Positions 42,834-52,447 of a DNA stretch of 64,000 nt are shown in pieces. A model generated the notes under the pieces. That model was not told where the DNA came from. It saw nothing but the letters and a program-made list of their open reading frames with translations, and searched no databases. The stretch is taken from contig DUBM01000017.1 in NCBI GenBank assembly GCA_012960305.1, forward strand, positions 62,001 through 126,000, read 5' to 3'. Source of the DNA: Gammaproteobacteria bacterium. GTDB taxonomy: Bacteria > Pseudomonadota > Gammaproteobacteria > Pseudomonadales > Pseudohongiellaceae. The position numbers and the translations under genes were made by a program. Numbering within the stretch: the stretch's first letter is position 1; each line of letters begins with the position of its first letter.

Positions 42834-44921
42834 CTAGCCACTCAAATCAGTGAGACTTTGTTGCGGTGGTAACAAGAGAACTCGTTCTCCTGCCTGTAAA
42901 CCACTGGTAATTTCAATAAACGACTCAGAGTATGCTCCTACTTCTATCTCTCGTCGCTCCGAACTATTGCCATTGGCGACGTACACAACTCGTTTGTCAT
43001 CGTAATAAGTCACCGCTTGAAGTGGCACGTAGACAACATCGGCAAGTCTATCCACGAGTATCTCTACCTCTGCACTCATACCTGGTCGTAGCCAGTCATG
43101 GGTCCCATCAATTTTGATAGTAGTAGGATAAACTTTGAGATCTGGGTTCATAAAAGCGTTGGCAGAATCAGCCACCACTGCCACTTTTGTCACAATTCCG
43201 GTCAATTGCTGATCGGGAAAGGCGTCAATTGAGACGCTTACCGCTTGCCCAACAGCCACTCGTTGCACAGCTGATTCATGAATATTCACCTTTATCGCCA
43301 TTTCTCGCATGTCGGGAATCGTCAATATTGCTTGCCGCTCGCGAACCGTAGCCCCTTCTTGAATTGCCTCTTGGCTGCTGTTACCTCGATAGCGTGAAGA
43401 GTTTTGATCAGAGGCGCCGTAGACAACTAATCCCGGCCGTTCAGCTCGAATCGTCGCCAGGGTAATTTGCTCTTCGACATCAGCCAGTTTCACCCGTTCA
43501 AGATTGTATTTCCGCTCTGCTGAACTGAATCTAGCTTGTTCTTGTGCCTGCTCCGCAATATTTTCCTTAAGCTGACGCTGATAACCCATTACCGCGTTCT
43601 CAAAGTCCGACAACTTCTGTTCCGCGTCTTTAGGAAACGTGTATTGAATATAAAGTTTTAAAGCAGTTTCTTTTGCGGCTTCTTTGTTTCTCGCTTTGCT
43701 AACATTTAACTCTTCAGCTTCTAATTCTGTTGGTGTGATAAAACCTCTGGCTTCAAGACGTCGCTGCCCTTCTATTCGATCTTGTGCTAATAAATTTTCT
43801 TCCTGAGAAACTTGTAATTCATCTTGTAGACTGCGCATTTGCTGTTTGGCTTCACCATCTTCCAACTCGTCCATATTTGCATATTGAGTGAAGTCCAAGG
43901 TATCTCGGACGGCCATATAGCTGTCATCCATAAGCAACGTGGTAGTAGTATCGAAATTTTCCGACTCCAGCGGTTGTAAAGTTAAAGCTGATGCAGTTCT
44001 CGAACCATCGGTAATACTGGTAGCTCGGCCACCCTGTCCTCCTCGTCCAGGACCGCCTCCTTGACCAAACTGCTGCATACGTTCCAACATTTCAGCAGGC
44101 AATTCACCACCATTCTCAGCTATCATTTGTTCAATTCGTTCACGCATTGGCGTCGGCATGGAGTCTAAGTCACTCGGATCAAAGCCGCCGCCATTTGCTC
44201 CCCGAAGTTGTCTCGCCGCGCGCTGGGCAGCCATTTCTTCTACTGGATTTCCACGAGAAATTGCTGAAACTGCAGCAAGGTCTGCAATTTCTGCTGTGGC
44301 CAGTCGCTCTTCGATTTCCAGTTGCCCAATAATTTGAGAAACTACGTCGCCTCCAAGGAATTTTTCGAAGTCTAGTCGAGCGAAACGCATTTCCTGTCTG
44401 GCATCATTCAACTCGGTCATGTTTTCATTCAGTTGAATTTCAAATTGCGCTTTCCTTTCGATAAAAGTCGCTTCAGCTGTTTCTACTGCGATGTCTTGAT
44501 TCAACTGATTATCAATTAGCTGTGCCGCGTCCAACTCAACCAACACCAGACCATTGGCCACGTCTTCGGGGCTGACTTGATAGCCTTCTTCTACGATGCT
44601 CAAGATCTTTACGCCTTCTCGACCCTTAATACGAGACCGAATCTCTTGAGATTGCAATGCTTCCAATGCACCCCCTTCTAAAACCGTAATCTCGAGATCA
44701 CCTCGGCGGGCTTCGAAAGTAATAGCAGTTTCAAAATCCGAGTTGCCATCACCTAAATTAAATACCACTAAGAGTATGACCATAGTGCCGCCAGCAATTG
44801 CATACTGCGTAGTTTTTTCAGCAGCAAGGAATTGCGTCTTCAATTCCAAAAATTTGGCTTTCACCCCCGGCGGTATTCTGTTTACCAGTTGTGAATTTGT
44901 GTTCTGGTTATCGGGGCTCAT
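42834..44921 (-). CDS. Very long MacA/HlyD-type periplasmic adaptor
   Basis: A 695-residue adaptor protein, nearly twice the usual MacA length. The start at 44921 is chosen because GGGAGGAAGG lies just upstream; it overlaps the TolC-like gene by 14 bases. It has an N-terminal anchor helix (about 45-65), a lipoyl-type half (RRGDLEITVLEGGALEALQS), then an extended helical region (about 140-470). That region contains a Gly/Gln/Arg-rich insert, FGQGGGPGRGGQGGRATS. A beta-barrel half follows (IRAERPGLVVYGASDQNSSR, SVSIDAFPDQQLTGIVTKV). It bridges the inner-membrane ABC pair to the outer-membrane channel. The oversized hairpin may span a wide periplasm or hold extra cargo-binding segments. Confidence 0.87.
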   Translation of the reverse strand: MSPDNQNTNSQLVNRIPPGVKAKFLELKTQFLAAEKTTQYAIAGGTMVILLVVFNLGDGNSDFETAITFEARRGDLEITVLEGGALEALQSQEIRSRIKGREGVKILSIVEEGYQVSPEDVANGLVLVELDAAQLIDNQLNQDIAVETAEATFIERKAQFEIQLNENMTELNDARQEMRFARLDFEKFLGGDVVSQIIGQLEIEERLATAEIADLAAVSAISRGNPVEEMAAQRAARQLRGANGGGFDPSDLDSMPTPMRERIEQMIAENGGELPAEMLERMQQFGQGGGPGRGGQGGRATSITDGSRTASALTLQPLESENFDTTTTLLMDDSYMAVRDTLDFTQYANMDELEDGEAKQQMRSLQDELQVSQEENLLAQDRIEGQRRLEARGFITPTELEAEELNVSKARNKEAAKETALKLYIQYTFPKDAEQKLSDFENAVMGYQRQLKENIAEQAQEQARFSSAERKYNLERVKLADVEEQITLATIRAERPGLVVYGASDQNSSRYRGNSSQEAIQEGATVRERQAILTIPDMREMAIKVNIHESAVQRVAVGQAVSVSIDAFPDQQLTGIVTKVAVVADSANAFMNPDLKVYPTTIKIDGTHDWLRPGMSAEVEILVDRLADVVYVPLQAVTYYDDKRVVYVANGNSSERREIEVGAYSESFIEITSGLQAGERVLLLPPQQSLTDLSG

Positions 44922-46617
44922 CAATACCTTCCTCCCATTGACCATTATCGTCGACATAGAGCAAACCTACGTCTCTCCAAAAATCGAGCTTAGCGATATT
45001 GTGCTGCACTATAGAGCTAATAAGCTCCGTTCGAGCAGCAGTTAAATCATTCTGCGAGTCTACCGTATCTTGAATATCACCAAGACCCAATTCGGCTCTT
45101 AATTCTGCTTCCTCGACCCGTCGTTCATTAATCTCCACGCTAGTCACGTTTATCTCGTAACTTTTACTGGCTTCGTTCATTCGTCGCCAGGTGTCCAACA
45201 CACTTAACTTAATATCGTCCAGCGAGAGCAAATAATCACGAGTCGATGCTTCGTAGTCGATAAGAGCGCGGCGGTAATTATTTCGATTCAGCGTAGTCTC
45301 AAGCGGCAACTCTAGATCTAGGCCTGCAGTGTAGATTGCATTCTCGAAATCAAGCTCCCCTAAATTACTGCTATTCGAGCTAGGAACAGAGGCCACCACA
45401 CTAAAACCTAAGGCTGGGTAGAGCGCGTTGACCGCGACATCAATGCGGCGGGCACTGTCTTGCACACGATCAAGCTGAGTGTATAAATCCAGCCTTGTCT
45501 GCATCGCCATTTCAGTAGCCTGATCCAAACTAATGTCTGGACTTTCCATACCGGTCTCTGTGATGAGAGTCATCTCGTCATCATCAAGAACAATATTCTC
45601 ATCTGCATCCAAGCCAATAAGTATCTTAAAATTATCCAGACTGCGTTTGTAACGAGTTATAGAAGAAGTCCAGCGCAGATCTGCCTGTAGCGAGGATTGC
45701 TCAAGCCGGCCCACCTCTAGAAGGGTAGTAAGACCCTCAGCTTGAAAAGCCTGTTCTCTTTCCAAAGATAAATTGTTAGCTAACAGGCCAGCGTAGTTGT
45801 TTTCCGCAGTTGCTCGGCTAAGCAGAACTGAGTAATAATCTGAAGCGACCCTAACAGCGAAGGTTTTTCGAAAACGAGTGAAATCTCGCAACTGATAAAG
45901 TAGATCACGTTCTGCTTGCATTAAGGTTTCAGTTGCAATATCGCTGCCGAAACCCCGAAGCAGCGGTTGAGTAAAAGAACCAATTAGAGCACCTGTCCCA
46001 AACTCAGAAATATCGCCGGTAAGAAAGCGAGTAAAATTATTAGTGAGATTTATCGCAATGGCTCCGCCGCTCTTCAATAAATACTTAGCTCCCAAACTGG
46101 TGTTGGCATCAACGCTCTCACTAGTACTTAACAAATCACTATTTTTCAGGTTTTCCATACCGGTGAGGTCTTGCATGTCTGAAACAAATTCATCAGTAGC
46201 GTCCCACTGGTATTCGCCTCGGCTAATAGATGAAAAAGTTGGGCTGTAGCGATCTCTGTCTAAGGTGAGAGCAAGAGCTTCCAAATAGAGCCTTTCTTTC
46301 TGCGACTGAAAGTCGCGACTGTGCTTAAAAGCGAGATCAAGAGCATCATTTAAGCCCAGAATATGCGCTCCCATTTCGCTGTCTGCTTCATTGTCGAGGA
46401 ATTCGAAACTGTCGCTATTCAGAGAAAGAGAAGTCAACTCCACCAATTTTTCTTCATCCACGATGATCTGGTCGTTCATTCCCGGAACGAGTTCTGATTT
46501 CTCGGCGATAGCATCATAGCTTTCATCATCAGCGCTGCGTTTATAGCTGGCACTAGTGCAGGCCAGCAAGGCTAGACAGGAAAGCCCTATGGATAAAGTT
46601 TTACCAAAGTGTGTCAT
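44908..46617 (-). CDS. TolC-family outer-membrane efflux protein (lipoprotein)
   Basis: A 569-residue outer-membrane channel. The ATG at 46617 gives a signal peptide ending in lipobox LLAC (Cys20); an upstream in-frame TTG at 46629 is less likely. The body shows the two TolC-type repeats of long helices and barrel strands: LGLNDALDLAFKHSRDFQSQ, FTQPLLRGFGSDIATETLM, LDQATEMAMQTRLDLYTQLD, and VEEAELRAELGLGDIQDTVD. Lipidation is a feature of OprM/CusC-type members. It is the first gene of the four-gene exporter operon. Confidence 0.9.
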   Translation of the reverse strand: MTHFGKTLSIGLSCLALLACTSASYKRSADDESYDAIAEKSELVPGMNDQIIVDEEKLVELTSLSLNSDSFEFLDNEADSEMGAHILGLNDALDLAFKHSRDFQSQKERLYLEALALTLDRDRYSPTFSSISRGEYQWDATDEFVSDMQDLTGMENLKNSDLLSTSESVDANTSLGAKYLLKSGGAIAINLTNNFTRFLTGDISEFGTGALIGSFTQPLLRGFGSDIATETLMQAERDLLYQLRDFTRFRKTFAVRVASDYYSVLLSRATAENNYAGLLANNLSLEREQAFQAEGLTTLLEVGRLEQSSLQADLRWTSSITRYKRSLDNFKILIGLDADENIVLDDDEMTLITETGMESPDISLDQATEMAMQTRLDLYTQLDRVQDSARRIDVAVNALYPALGFSVVASVPSSNSSNLGELDFENAIYTAGLDLELPLETTLNRNNYRRALIDYEASTRDYLLSLDDIKLSVLDTWRRMNEASKSYEINVTSVEINERRVEEAELRAELGLGDIQDTVDSQNDLTAARTELISSIVQHNIAKLDFWRDVGLLYVDDNGQWEEGIDEPR

Positions 46618-47258
46618 TGATATTGCCAAGAATATTGCTTAAATAGGATGGTTCAATTGTTGATTATACGCTCTATTAGCAAATTTCAGTCTATATTTAG
46701 TGACCAATTGATTGCAGTACTATATTTTAAAACTATTAATTTTATTGATTTTTTATGAAATTCAACAACTAAGCTAATTTGGACTATTGAGAATTGAGCA
46801 AATCAGAGCATTCGAAGGCCAAAATGCTTTTATGTATCTACAGTTCTCACTATTTTCTCCTTACTCTAAATCATTACGCTTTTCGGCCTGAAAGATGCAC
46901 ATACAGAGGCTTTGGAATCATGTGAAGGTTCACCTAGGATCGATTCACGCCTGAGACTGTAGCGATGGAAACAGCGAGTCAATAAAGACATGTCTGTCAG
47001 CTAATAACTAGAAAAAGAAAGAATAAAATAATGGGCGACTATCGTTTATTTCGTATCAAACTAATCTAAATAATATCTAGACCAGCAAAATATTCATATT
47101 AAAGTATAAATTCATATATCCTAACTAACTCGAAAATAATAATACCCATTTAACTGAGAGTCTGTTTTTCACAATTGAATTAAGATCTTAGTTAAAACCA
47201 ATGTAAGTGTTGTGCAAAAAATACAGAATAGCTCGGTTAAAGTTTGTGAGGAATTAAA
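46618..47258. other. Intergenic gap between the exporter operon and the coiled-coil gene
   Basis: About 640 bases, markedly AT-rich, between divergently transcribed genes. It must hold promoters for both. I see no recognisable coding frame, RNA gene or strong hairpin. GAGG lies about 8 bases before the ATG at 47259. Confidence 0.4.
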
Positions 47259-48281
47259 ATGAACCCCTTTAAAATAGGACTAGTTATCGTTTTTATGGGA
47301 GGATTTGCCTATGGCATCACAAGCCTAAGCTTTCAAAATTCTAAATTGGAATCACAATTAGATGTCGCGGGGAACTATCAGAGCCAACTCAATGAACAAA
47401 CTAACGTTAACATACGCCGACTTCTTGAGTTTGAAGAGCAATTAGGAAAGCTAAAAAGCCAACTATTATCCGCCACTAGCCAGCTAACTAGTTTGAGCGC
47501 TGAACTTGAAGAGGCAAAGCAACAGTCAAACCCAAGCTATGAAGCTCTTTTAGAGAAAGCGCGCATGGAGATAGCCTCTGGAACTCCTCGACAACGCCGA
47601 CACAGTACTTCGCCAATGCGTTCGTTTTCAAATCCCGACACAGCTCGAGCTATGGCGGCAGACTATGTTCCAAAAATGTATGAGAATTTTATCAACACTT
47701 TGGGACTACCAGGTACGGAGCGTCAGGAAATCATTGTTGCGATGATTGAATATCGCTCCAAACGCTACCAAATGTTTGGGTCTCTCATGGAAGGCTCTCT
47801 ATCTACCAATGATGCCATTGCGATTTTCGGCCCAGAAGGATTAACCGATAGTGTGGGCAATTTATTGACCGAAGACCAACTCCGAGGTCTCTCTCAGTAC
47901 AATGCATTAATACAACAAGATTCTGCCCGACATGTTTTTGCTGAGGGCCTGTCCCGTCTGGGGAATACCATGAACGAAGACACTCAGAGTCATGTGCTCG
48001 ATGTGCTACTGGATGAAATCTACTCACCCCAGAACAATTACGGCGCAATCGTGGCGGAAGATGGCAGCATGATCAGCGCTTACAACAACCAGCTTGATGC
48101 CTACGATCGAGCACGAGCCAATCTTTTAGAAGAGATAAATGGCGATCAGCTGCAACAGTTCGATCGCTTTGTGGAAGAGCGGAGCAGCGGCGTAGATATC
48201 ATGCTCGAAGCTACTACTGATGGCAGCGGTCGCGTTGCCGTTAGAAATTTCCGAGTTGGAGTGGATGATCTACCGCAATAA
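47259..48281 (+). CDS. Membrane-anchored coiled-coil protein, unrecognised
   Basis: A 340-residue protein I do not recognise. It has an N-terminal transmembrane or uncleaved signal helix (FKIGLVIVFMGGFAYGITSL, about 4-23). A long coiled-coil stretch follows (about 25-105, rich in Gln, Glu and Leu: LLEFEEQLGKLKSQLLSATS). Then comes a basic linker (GTPRQRRHSTSP) and a mainly helical C-terminal domain (about 130-330) with YVPKMYENFINTLGLPGTER and LTEDQLRGLSQYNALIQQDS. The orientation suggests a periplasmic domain tethered to the inner membrane. It stands alone, about 100 bases before the M16 peptidase on the same strand. A role in envelope organisation is only a guess. Confidence 0.7.
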   Translation: MNPFKIGLVIVFMGGFAYGITSLSFQNSKLESQLDVAGNYQSQLNEQTNVNIRRLLEFEEQLGKLKSQLLSATSQLTSLSAELEEAKQQSNPSYEALLEKARMEIASGTPRQRRHSTSPMRSFSNPDTARAMAADYVPKMYENFINTLGLPGTERQEIIVAMIEYRSKRYQMFGSLMEGSLSTNDAIAIFGPEGLTDSVGNLLTEDQLRGLSQYNALIQQDSARHVFAEGLSRLGNTMNEDTQSHVLDVLLDEIYSPQNNYGAIVAEDGSMISAYNNQLDAYDRARANLLEEINGDQLQQFDRFVEERSSGVDIMLEATTDGSGRVAVRNFRVGVDDLPQ

Positions 48282-48378
48282 GCCGGTCTTCAAACTCAAT
48301 CTGACTTACATTTTCTCCGTGAATGCCCTACATTAGCGGCATTCTGTCTGTTTCAACTGAATTTTATGGAGTACTGAA

Positions 48379-51357
48379 ATGAACAACCTACAGACTGCAC
48401 AGCGCTGGCTGCAAATATTGCTTGCCCCTCTGGCCCTCATGCTCTTGGTCTCGTGCAGCGAAGAAACCACACCCTCAAGTAATGATATGGCAAATTCGGT
48501 ACCTAACGCCCCAGCTCTGGGATATCTGCGCATCAATGCTATGGACGACAACGATCCCCTCGACGCCCAGATTTTTGAATTAGATAACGGCCTGAAAGTC
48601 TACTTGACCGAAAATCATGAAGAACCCAGATTCTATGCTGAGATCGCTGTTCGGGCAGGTAGCAAACATGACCCTGCTGACGCGACCGGGTTAGCCCACT
48701 ATTTAGAACACCTATTATTCAAAGGAAATCAGAATCTCGGAGCTTTAGATTATGCCGCTGAAAAACCTCTCCTGGAACAAATCGTCAACCTCTATGAGCA
48801 ACACTTCAATGAAACTGATGATACTGTCCGAGCTGAAATCTACGCAGAGATCAATCGCGCGGCCCAAGAAGCCGCAAGTTTTGCAGTCCCCAATGAAATA
48901 GACAAGTTATACAACGCGATGGGGGGCAGCGGACTAAATGCTCACACCTCAAACGAAGAAACTGTTTATAAGGTGAGCCTGCCTTCAAATCGCTTGGAAC
49001 AATGGGCAGAGGTTGAATCTGACCGCTTTGTAGATCCAGTGTTCAGAATTTTTCACACTGAACTTGAAACTGTGTACGAAGAGAAAAATCGTTCGCTGGA
49101 TAACCGTGGTTTCATAATCTATACCGCGCTTAATGAACAACTATTCAAAAACCATCCCTACGGTCAACAACCTACTATTGGCACAGTCGATCATCTCAAG
49201 AATCCATCATTAGTTTATATTCAGAATTATTTTGATACCTATTATGTGCCCAACAATATGGCCATTTTTATTTCTGGAGACATAAATATTGATGAAACTA
49301 TCACCTTAATTGCTGATAAGTTTTCCCATTGGGAAGCGAAGCCCATTCCAGCTATTGGCCCATGGGAAGAAGATCCATTACAAGGTGTCGAACGACAAAC
49401 GGTACAATACCCTGGTGAGGAACAAGTCCAACTTGCCTTCCGCACTGTGCCTAATGGAAATACTGAAAAAGAAGCGCTTATTCTTCTCGATATGATTCTG
49501 GACAACCGCACCGCTGGTTTAATCAATTTAAACTTGAACCAGCAACAGTTGGTATCTAACGCTGGTTCTTCTCCACAATTCCTCAACGATGGTGGCTTTC
49601 AGACTCTTTATGGAGTGCCTAAGCAAGAACAAACGCTGGCGGAAGTCGAACAATTACTGCTAGATCAACTTCAGCTGATCAAAAATGGTGAATTTGAAGA
49701 TTGGATAATCGCCGCCATCATCAATGACTTCAAAAAGAACCAGAAAGCCAGCCAGGAATTCAATACCGCAAGAGTTTCTATGATGCGCCAGTCCTTTATT
49801 GAAGGGGCAGATTGGGCAGATTATGTAGGCGAAATAGAACGCATGGAACAATTGGGCAAGCAAGATGTGATTGCTGTCGCTAACAAATATTTCGGCGATG
49901 ATTACGTTGCTATTTATCAAGTAAATGAACAACACGAAATTCCACCGGTCGAAAAACCTCAAATCGACCCAGTGAATATCGACCCCACCAGTCAATCTAA
50001 ATTTGCGCAAAACATACTCGCCATGGATTTCGATCCTATCGAACCAGTTTTTGTTGAAGCAGATATAGATTACCGTCTCATTGAATTTGTCGATGGAGTA
50101 AACCTCTATTACGCCCCCAACCCTCTGAACGATTTATTTTCATTTTCAATCAATGTTGATGTAGGCACCGAAGAAATTGAAAAACTAAATCTTGCGGCAT
50201 CCCTAATGGATGTTGCGGGCACTCAGACTATGAGTAATGAAGAGTTACAAAAAGAGTGGTATCGAATGGGCAGTGAATTCCGCTTTGGTGCTGGCGAGAA
50301 TTCGTCAGGATTTTCGTTAAGCGGCTTAGATGAACAATTCGAAAACAGCCTAAAGCTAATGATGGATTTGATAAAAAGCCCATCGACGGAAGAACAAACC
50401 CTGGAGCAAATGAAAGGGATCATGTTGAAATCGAGAGAGGATCAGAAGAGCTCACCACCGGCTATAGCCCGTGCACTTTATTTGTATAACCGCTATGGCG
50501 AAGAGTCACCGATGCTTGAAGCCCTGACCGCTGATCAAATCCAGAAAACCTCCCTGGATGAGTTAATGACTCTGCCAGCTGATCTCTTGGGCTATAAACA
50601 TACGCTCTCCTACACGGGCTCTTTGCAACTAGAAGATTTAGTGGGCGCACTCAGGCGTCACCACGCACTCGAAGGCGAGCTCAAAGACACACCAGAATTT
50701 CGTTTCCGTACAGCTCGAGAAATCATTGGAAGTGAAGTTTATGTTGTAGATCAGCAAACAGCCCAGGCCCAGGTGCGTATCGAATTCGCTGACGATGAAT
50801 ATGCTGAGTCAGATAGTGTTATGTCTTCAATTTATACCAATTATTTTGGTAGTGGCATGTCCAGCGTAGTTTTTCAGGAGTTGCGCGAAGCCAGAGCCCT
50901 AGCCTATTCGGCCTCCGCTCGGTACGCCCAGGGTGGGAGAGAAAACGCTGAAAACCTCATGTTGGGAGCAATTGGCACTCAAACCGATAAGACTGTGGAT
51001 GCCCTGAACGCTTTCATTGATTTGATTGATAACATGCCCGAGTCCAACGAACGGTTTGATGAGTCAGTGAACTCATTACTTAATCGCTACCGCACTTCAA
51101 AAATTAACTTTCGTGAAGTTATTGGCGCAGTGCGAAGTTGGGAGCGCCTCGGTTTGGAAGGCGATCCTCGTCGACAACGATACGAACAGCTGCAAACTGC
51201 AAGCATAGGTGATCTACTCTCGTTTCAACGAGACCATGTGAAGGAAAGACCAAAACTAATATCTGTCGTTGGTGATCTGTCAATTATCGAGGCCGAGGAA
51301 CTTGAACAATTCGGTACAGTCAAAGAAGTTCAAGTTGATGATCTCTTTGTCGATTAA
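48379..51357 (+). CDS. M16-family zinc metallopeptidase, lipoprotein
   Basis: A 992-residue peptidase with a lipobox (LVSC, Cys26), so it should be membrane-anchored in the periplasm. The N-terminal half has the inverted zinc motif HYLEH (His107, Glu110, His111) in GLAHYLEHLLFKGNQ, and a distal acidic segment, NEETVYKVSLPSNRLEQWAE, that supplies the third ligand. The C-terminal half (from about residue 560) keeps the M16 fold without the zinc motif, as in pitrilysin/insulinase chains that form a peptide chamber. The family degrades short peptides. It is 169 bases upstream of the ABC-PDZ-FG-GAP operon; a hairpin (CCTCGC-ATT-GCGAGG, 51421-51435) lies in between without a T-tract. Confidence 0.93.
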   Translation: MNNLQTAQRWLQILLAPLALMLLVSCSEETTPSSNDMANSVPNAPALGYLRINAMDDNDPLDAQIFELDNGLKVYLTENHEEPRFYAEIAVRAGSKHDPADATGLAHYLEHLLFKGNQNLGALDYAAEKPLLEQIVNLYEQHFNETDDTVRAEIYAEINRAAQEAASFAVPNEIDKLYNAMGGSGLNAHTSNEETVYKVSLPSNRLEQWAEVESDRFVDPVFRIFHTELETVYEEKNRSLDNRGFIIYTALNEQLFKNHPYGQQPTIGTVDHLKNPSLVYIQNYFDTYYVPNNMAIFISGDINIDETITLIADKFSHWEAKPIPAIGPWEEDPLQGVERQTVQYPGEEQVQLAFRTVPNGNTEKEALILLDMILDNRTAGLINLNLNQQQLVSNAGSSPQFLNDGGFQTLYGVPKQEQTLAEVEQLLLDQLQLIKNGEFEDWIIAAIINDFKKNQKASQEFNTARVSMMRQSFIEGADWADYVGEIERMEQLGKQDVIAVANKYFGDDYVAIYQVNEQHEIPPVEKPQIDPVNIDPTSQSKFAQNILAMDFDPIEPVFVEADIDYRLIEFVDGVNLYYAPNPLNDLFSFSINVDVGTEEIEKLNLAASLMDVAGTQTMSNEELQKEWYRMGSEFRFGAGENSSGFSLSGLDEQFENSLKLMMDLIKSPSTEEQTLEQMKGIMLKSREDQKSSPPAIARALYLYNRYGEESPMLEALTADQIQKTSLDELMTLPADLLGYKHTLSYTGSLQLEDLVGALRRHHALEGELKDTPEFRFRTAREIIGSEVYVVDQQTAQAQVRIEFADDEYAESDSVMSSIYTNYFGSGMSSVVFQELREARALAYSASARYAQGGRENAENLMLGAIGTQTDKTVDALNAFIDLIDNMPESNERFDESVNSLLNRYRTSKINFREVIGAVRSWERLGLEGDPRRQRYEQLQTASIGDLLSFQRDHVKERPKLISVVGDLSIIEAEELEQFGTVKEVQVDDLFVD

Positions 51358-51526
51358 AAACAAGCGAATAATATTTGTTGATTAAGGCTCGTTGATTACA
51401 GACTTTATAAAGTTTGTGCTCCTCGCATTGCGAGGCATTACTACTACATCCGTTAAACTCATTTGTCTCATTCCAATTACCGACACCTAATCTTATAACC
51501 CAGTATAGAAGCATTGAGTAAAAACC

Positions 51527-52447
51527 ATGAGTAACAAAGGTACAGCGCTTTCCGTTTCCGGGTTGAAAAAAAGCTACGGCATCCACGAAGTTATTAGCAA
51601 TCTTGATTTGCAAATTCAACAGGAATCTATTCATGGACTGGTTGGATTAAATGGGTCCGGCAAAACGACAAGCCTAGAATGCATGCTTGGTTTGCAATCC
51701 GTAAATGGCGGCGACATTTCGATATTAAACTACTCTCCTCAGCAGCTACATCGAGCCAATGGCGATATCGTAGCAATCTTCGATTCCCCTAGCCTGCTTC
51801 CTAACCTCACTGTACGGCAATGCATGCAACACGCTTCGCTCCTTTGTGAAACACCAAAGAGAAGCCCTGAGACGGTTGAGCAACTGTTAAGTATTGAGCG
51901 CTTTTCCAATTTTAAAATTAAGCATCTATCTTTGGGTAATAAACGGCGGGCCTCCATCGCCCACGCTCTCATTGGCAACCCCAAAATGATTATTTTGGAT
52001 GAACCCTTCAACGGCCTTGATGCCGAAGGAGTGGATGACGTTCTGCAATTGATCAAAAAATTGAATAAAGAAGAAGGTACGACATTTTTATTGTCCAGCC
52101 ACCAATTGCCTTATCTCGAGCAGATTTGTTCACATATTGCGATATTAGACAAAGGCTCGATTGCTTTAAATGATAAAATAGAGACTCTACTCGCTCAAAG
52201 CTCTAGTGGCGTACTTCTGCAAACAGACCAACAAGAGAAAGTCATTGAGTTTCTCGAAAACAGCACCACCGCTCAAGTAGTTACTACAGCAGACCCAAAT
52301 TATTTACAGGTCACCCTCACCTCCATCGATTCAAGTCAGTTGAATAAAATGCTCGTGGAGCAAAACATTGGCATTAATGAATTAATTCTCAATCGTGCTT
52401 CTCTTGGAAGTTTATTTCGAGAAATAACTAGTGAGGCTGCCCGATGA
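51527..52447 (+). CDS. ABC transporter ATPase (NosF/ABC-2 type)
   Basis: A 306-residue ATPase of the ABC-2 exporter branch. GLVGLNGSGKTTSLECMLGL is Walker A, HLSLGNKRRASIAHAL is the signature (LSLGN variant), KMIILDEPFNGLDAEG is Walker B and D-loop, and TFLLSSHQLPYLEQI is the H-loop. The C-terminal ~90 residues form the extra domain usual in this branch. It overlaps the permease start by 4 bases (ATGA) and opens a tightly packed six-gene run. Size and type are close to the NosF/NosY pair. Confidence 0.93.
   Translation: MSNKGTALSVSGLKKSYGIHEVISNLDLQIQQESIHGLVGLNGSGKTTSLECMLGLQSVNGGDISILNYSPQQLHRANGDIVAIFDSPSLLPNLTVRQCMQHASLLCETPKRSPETVEQLLSIERFSNFKIKHLSLGNKRRASIAHALIGNPKMIILDEPFNGLDAEGVDDVLQLIKKLNKEEGTTFLLSSHQLPYLEQICSHIAILDKGSIALNDKIETLLAQSSSGVLLQTDQQEKVIEFLENSTTAQVVTTADPNYLQVTLTSIDSSQLNKMLVEQNIGINELILNRASLGSLFREITSEAAR

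Noticed and set aside
51421-51435. Hairpin after the M16 gene considered as a terminator
   Set aside because: The stem is only 6 base pairs and no T-run follows; it may be a weak pause site at most.
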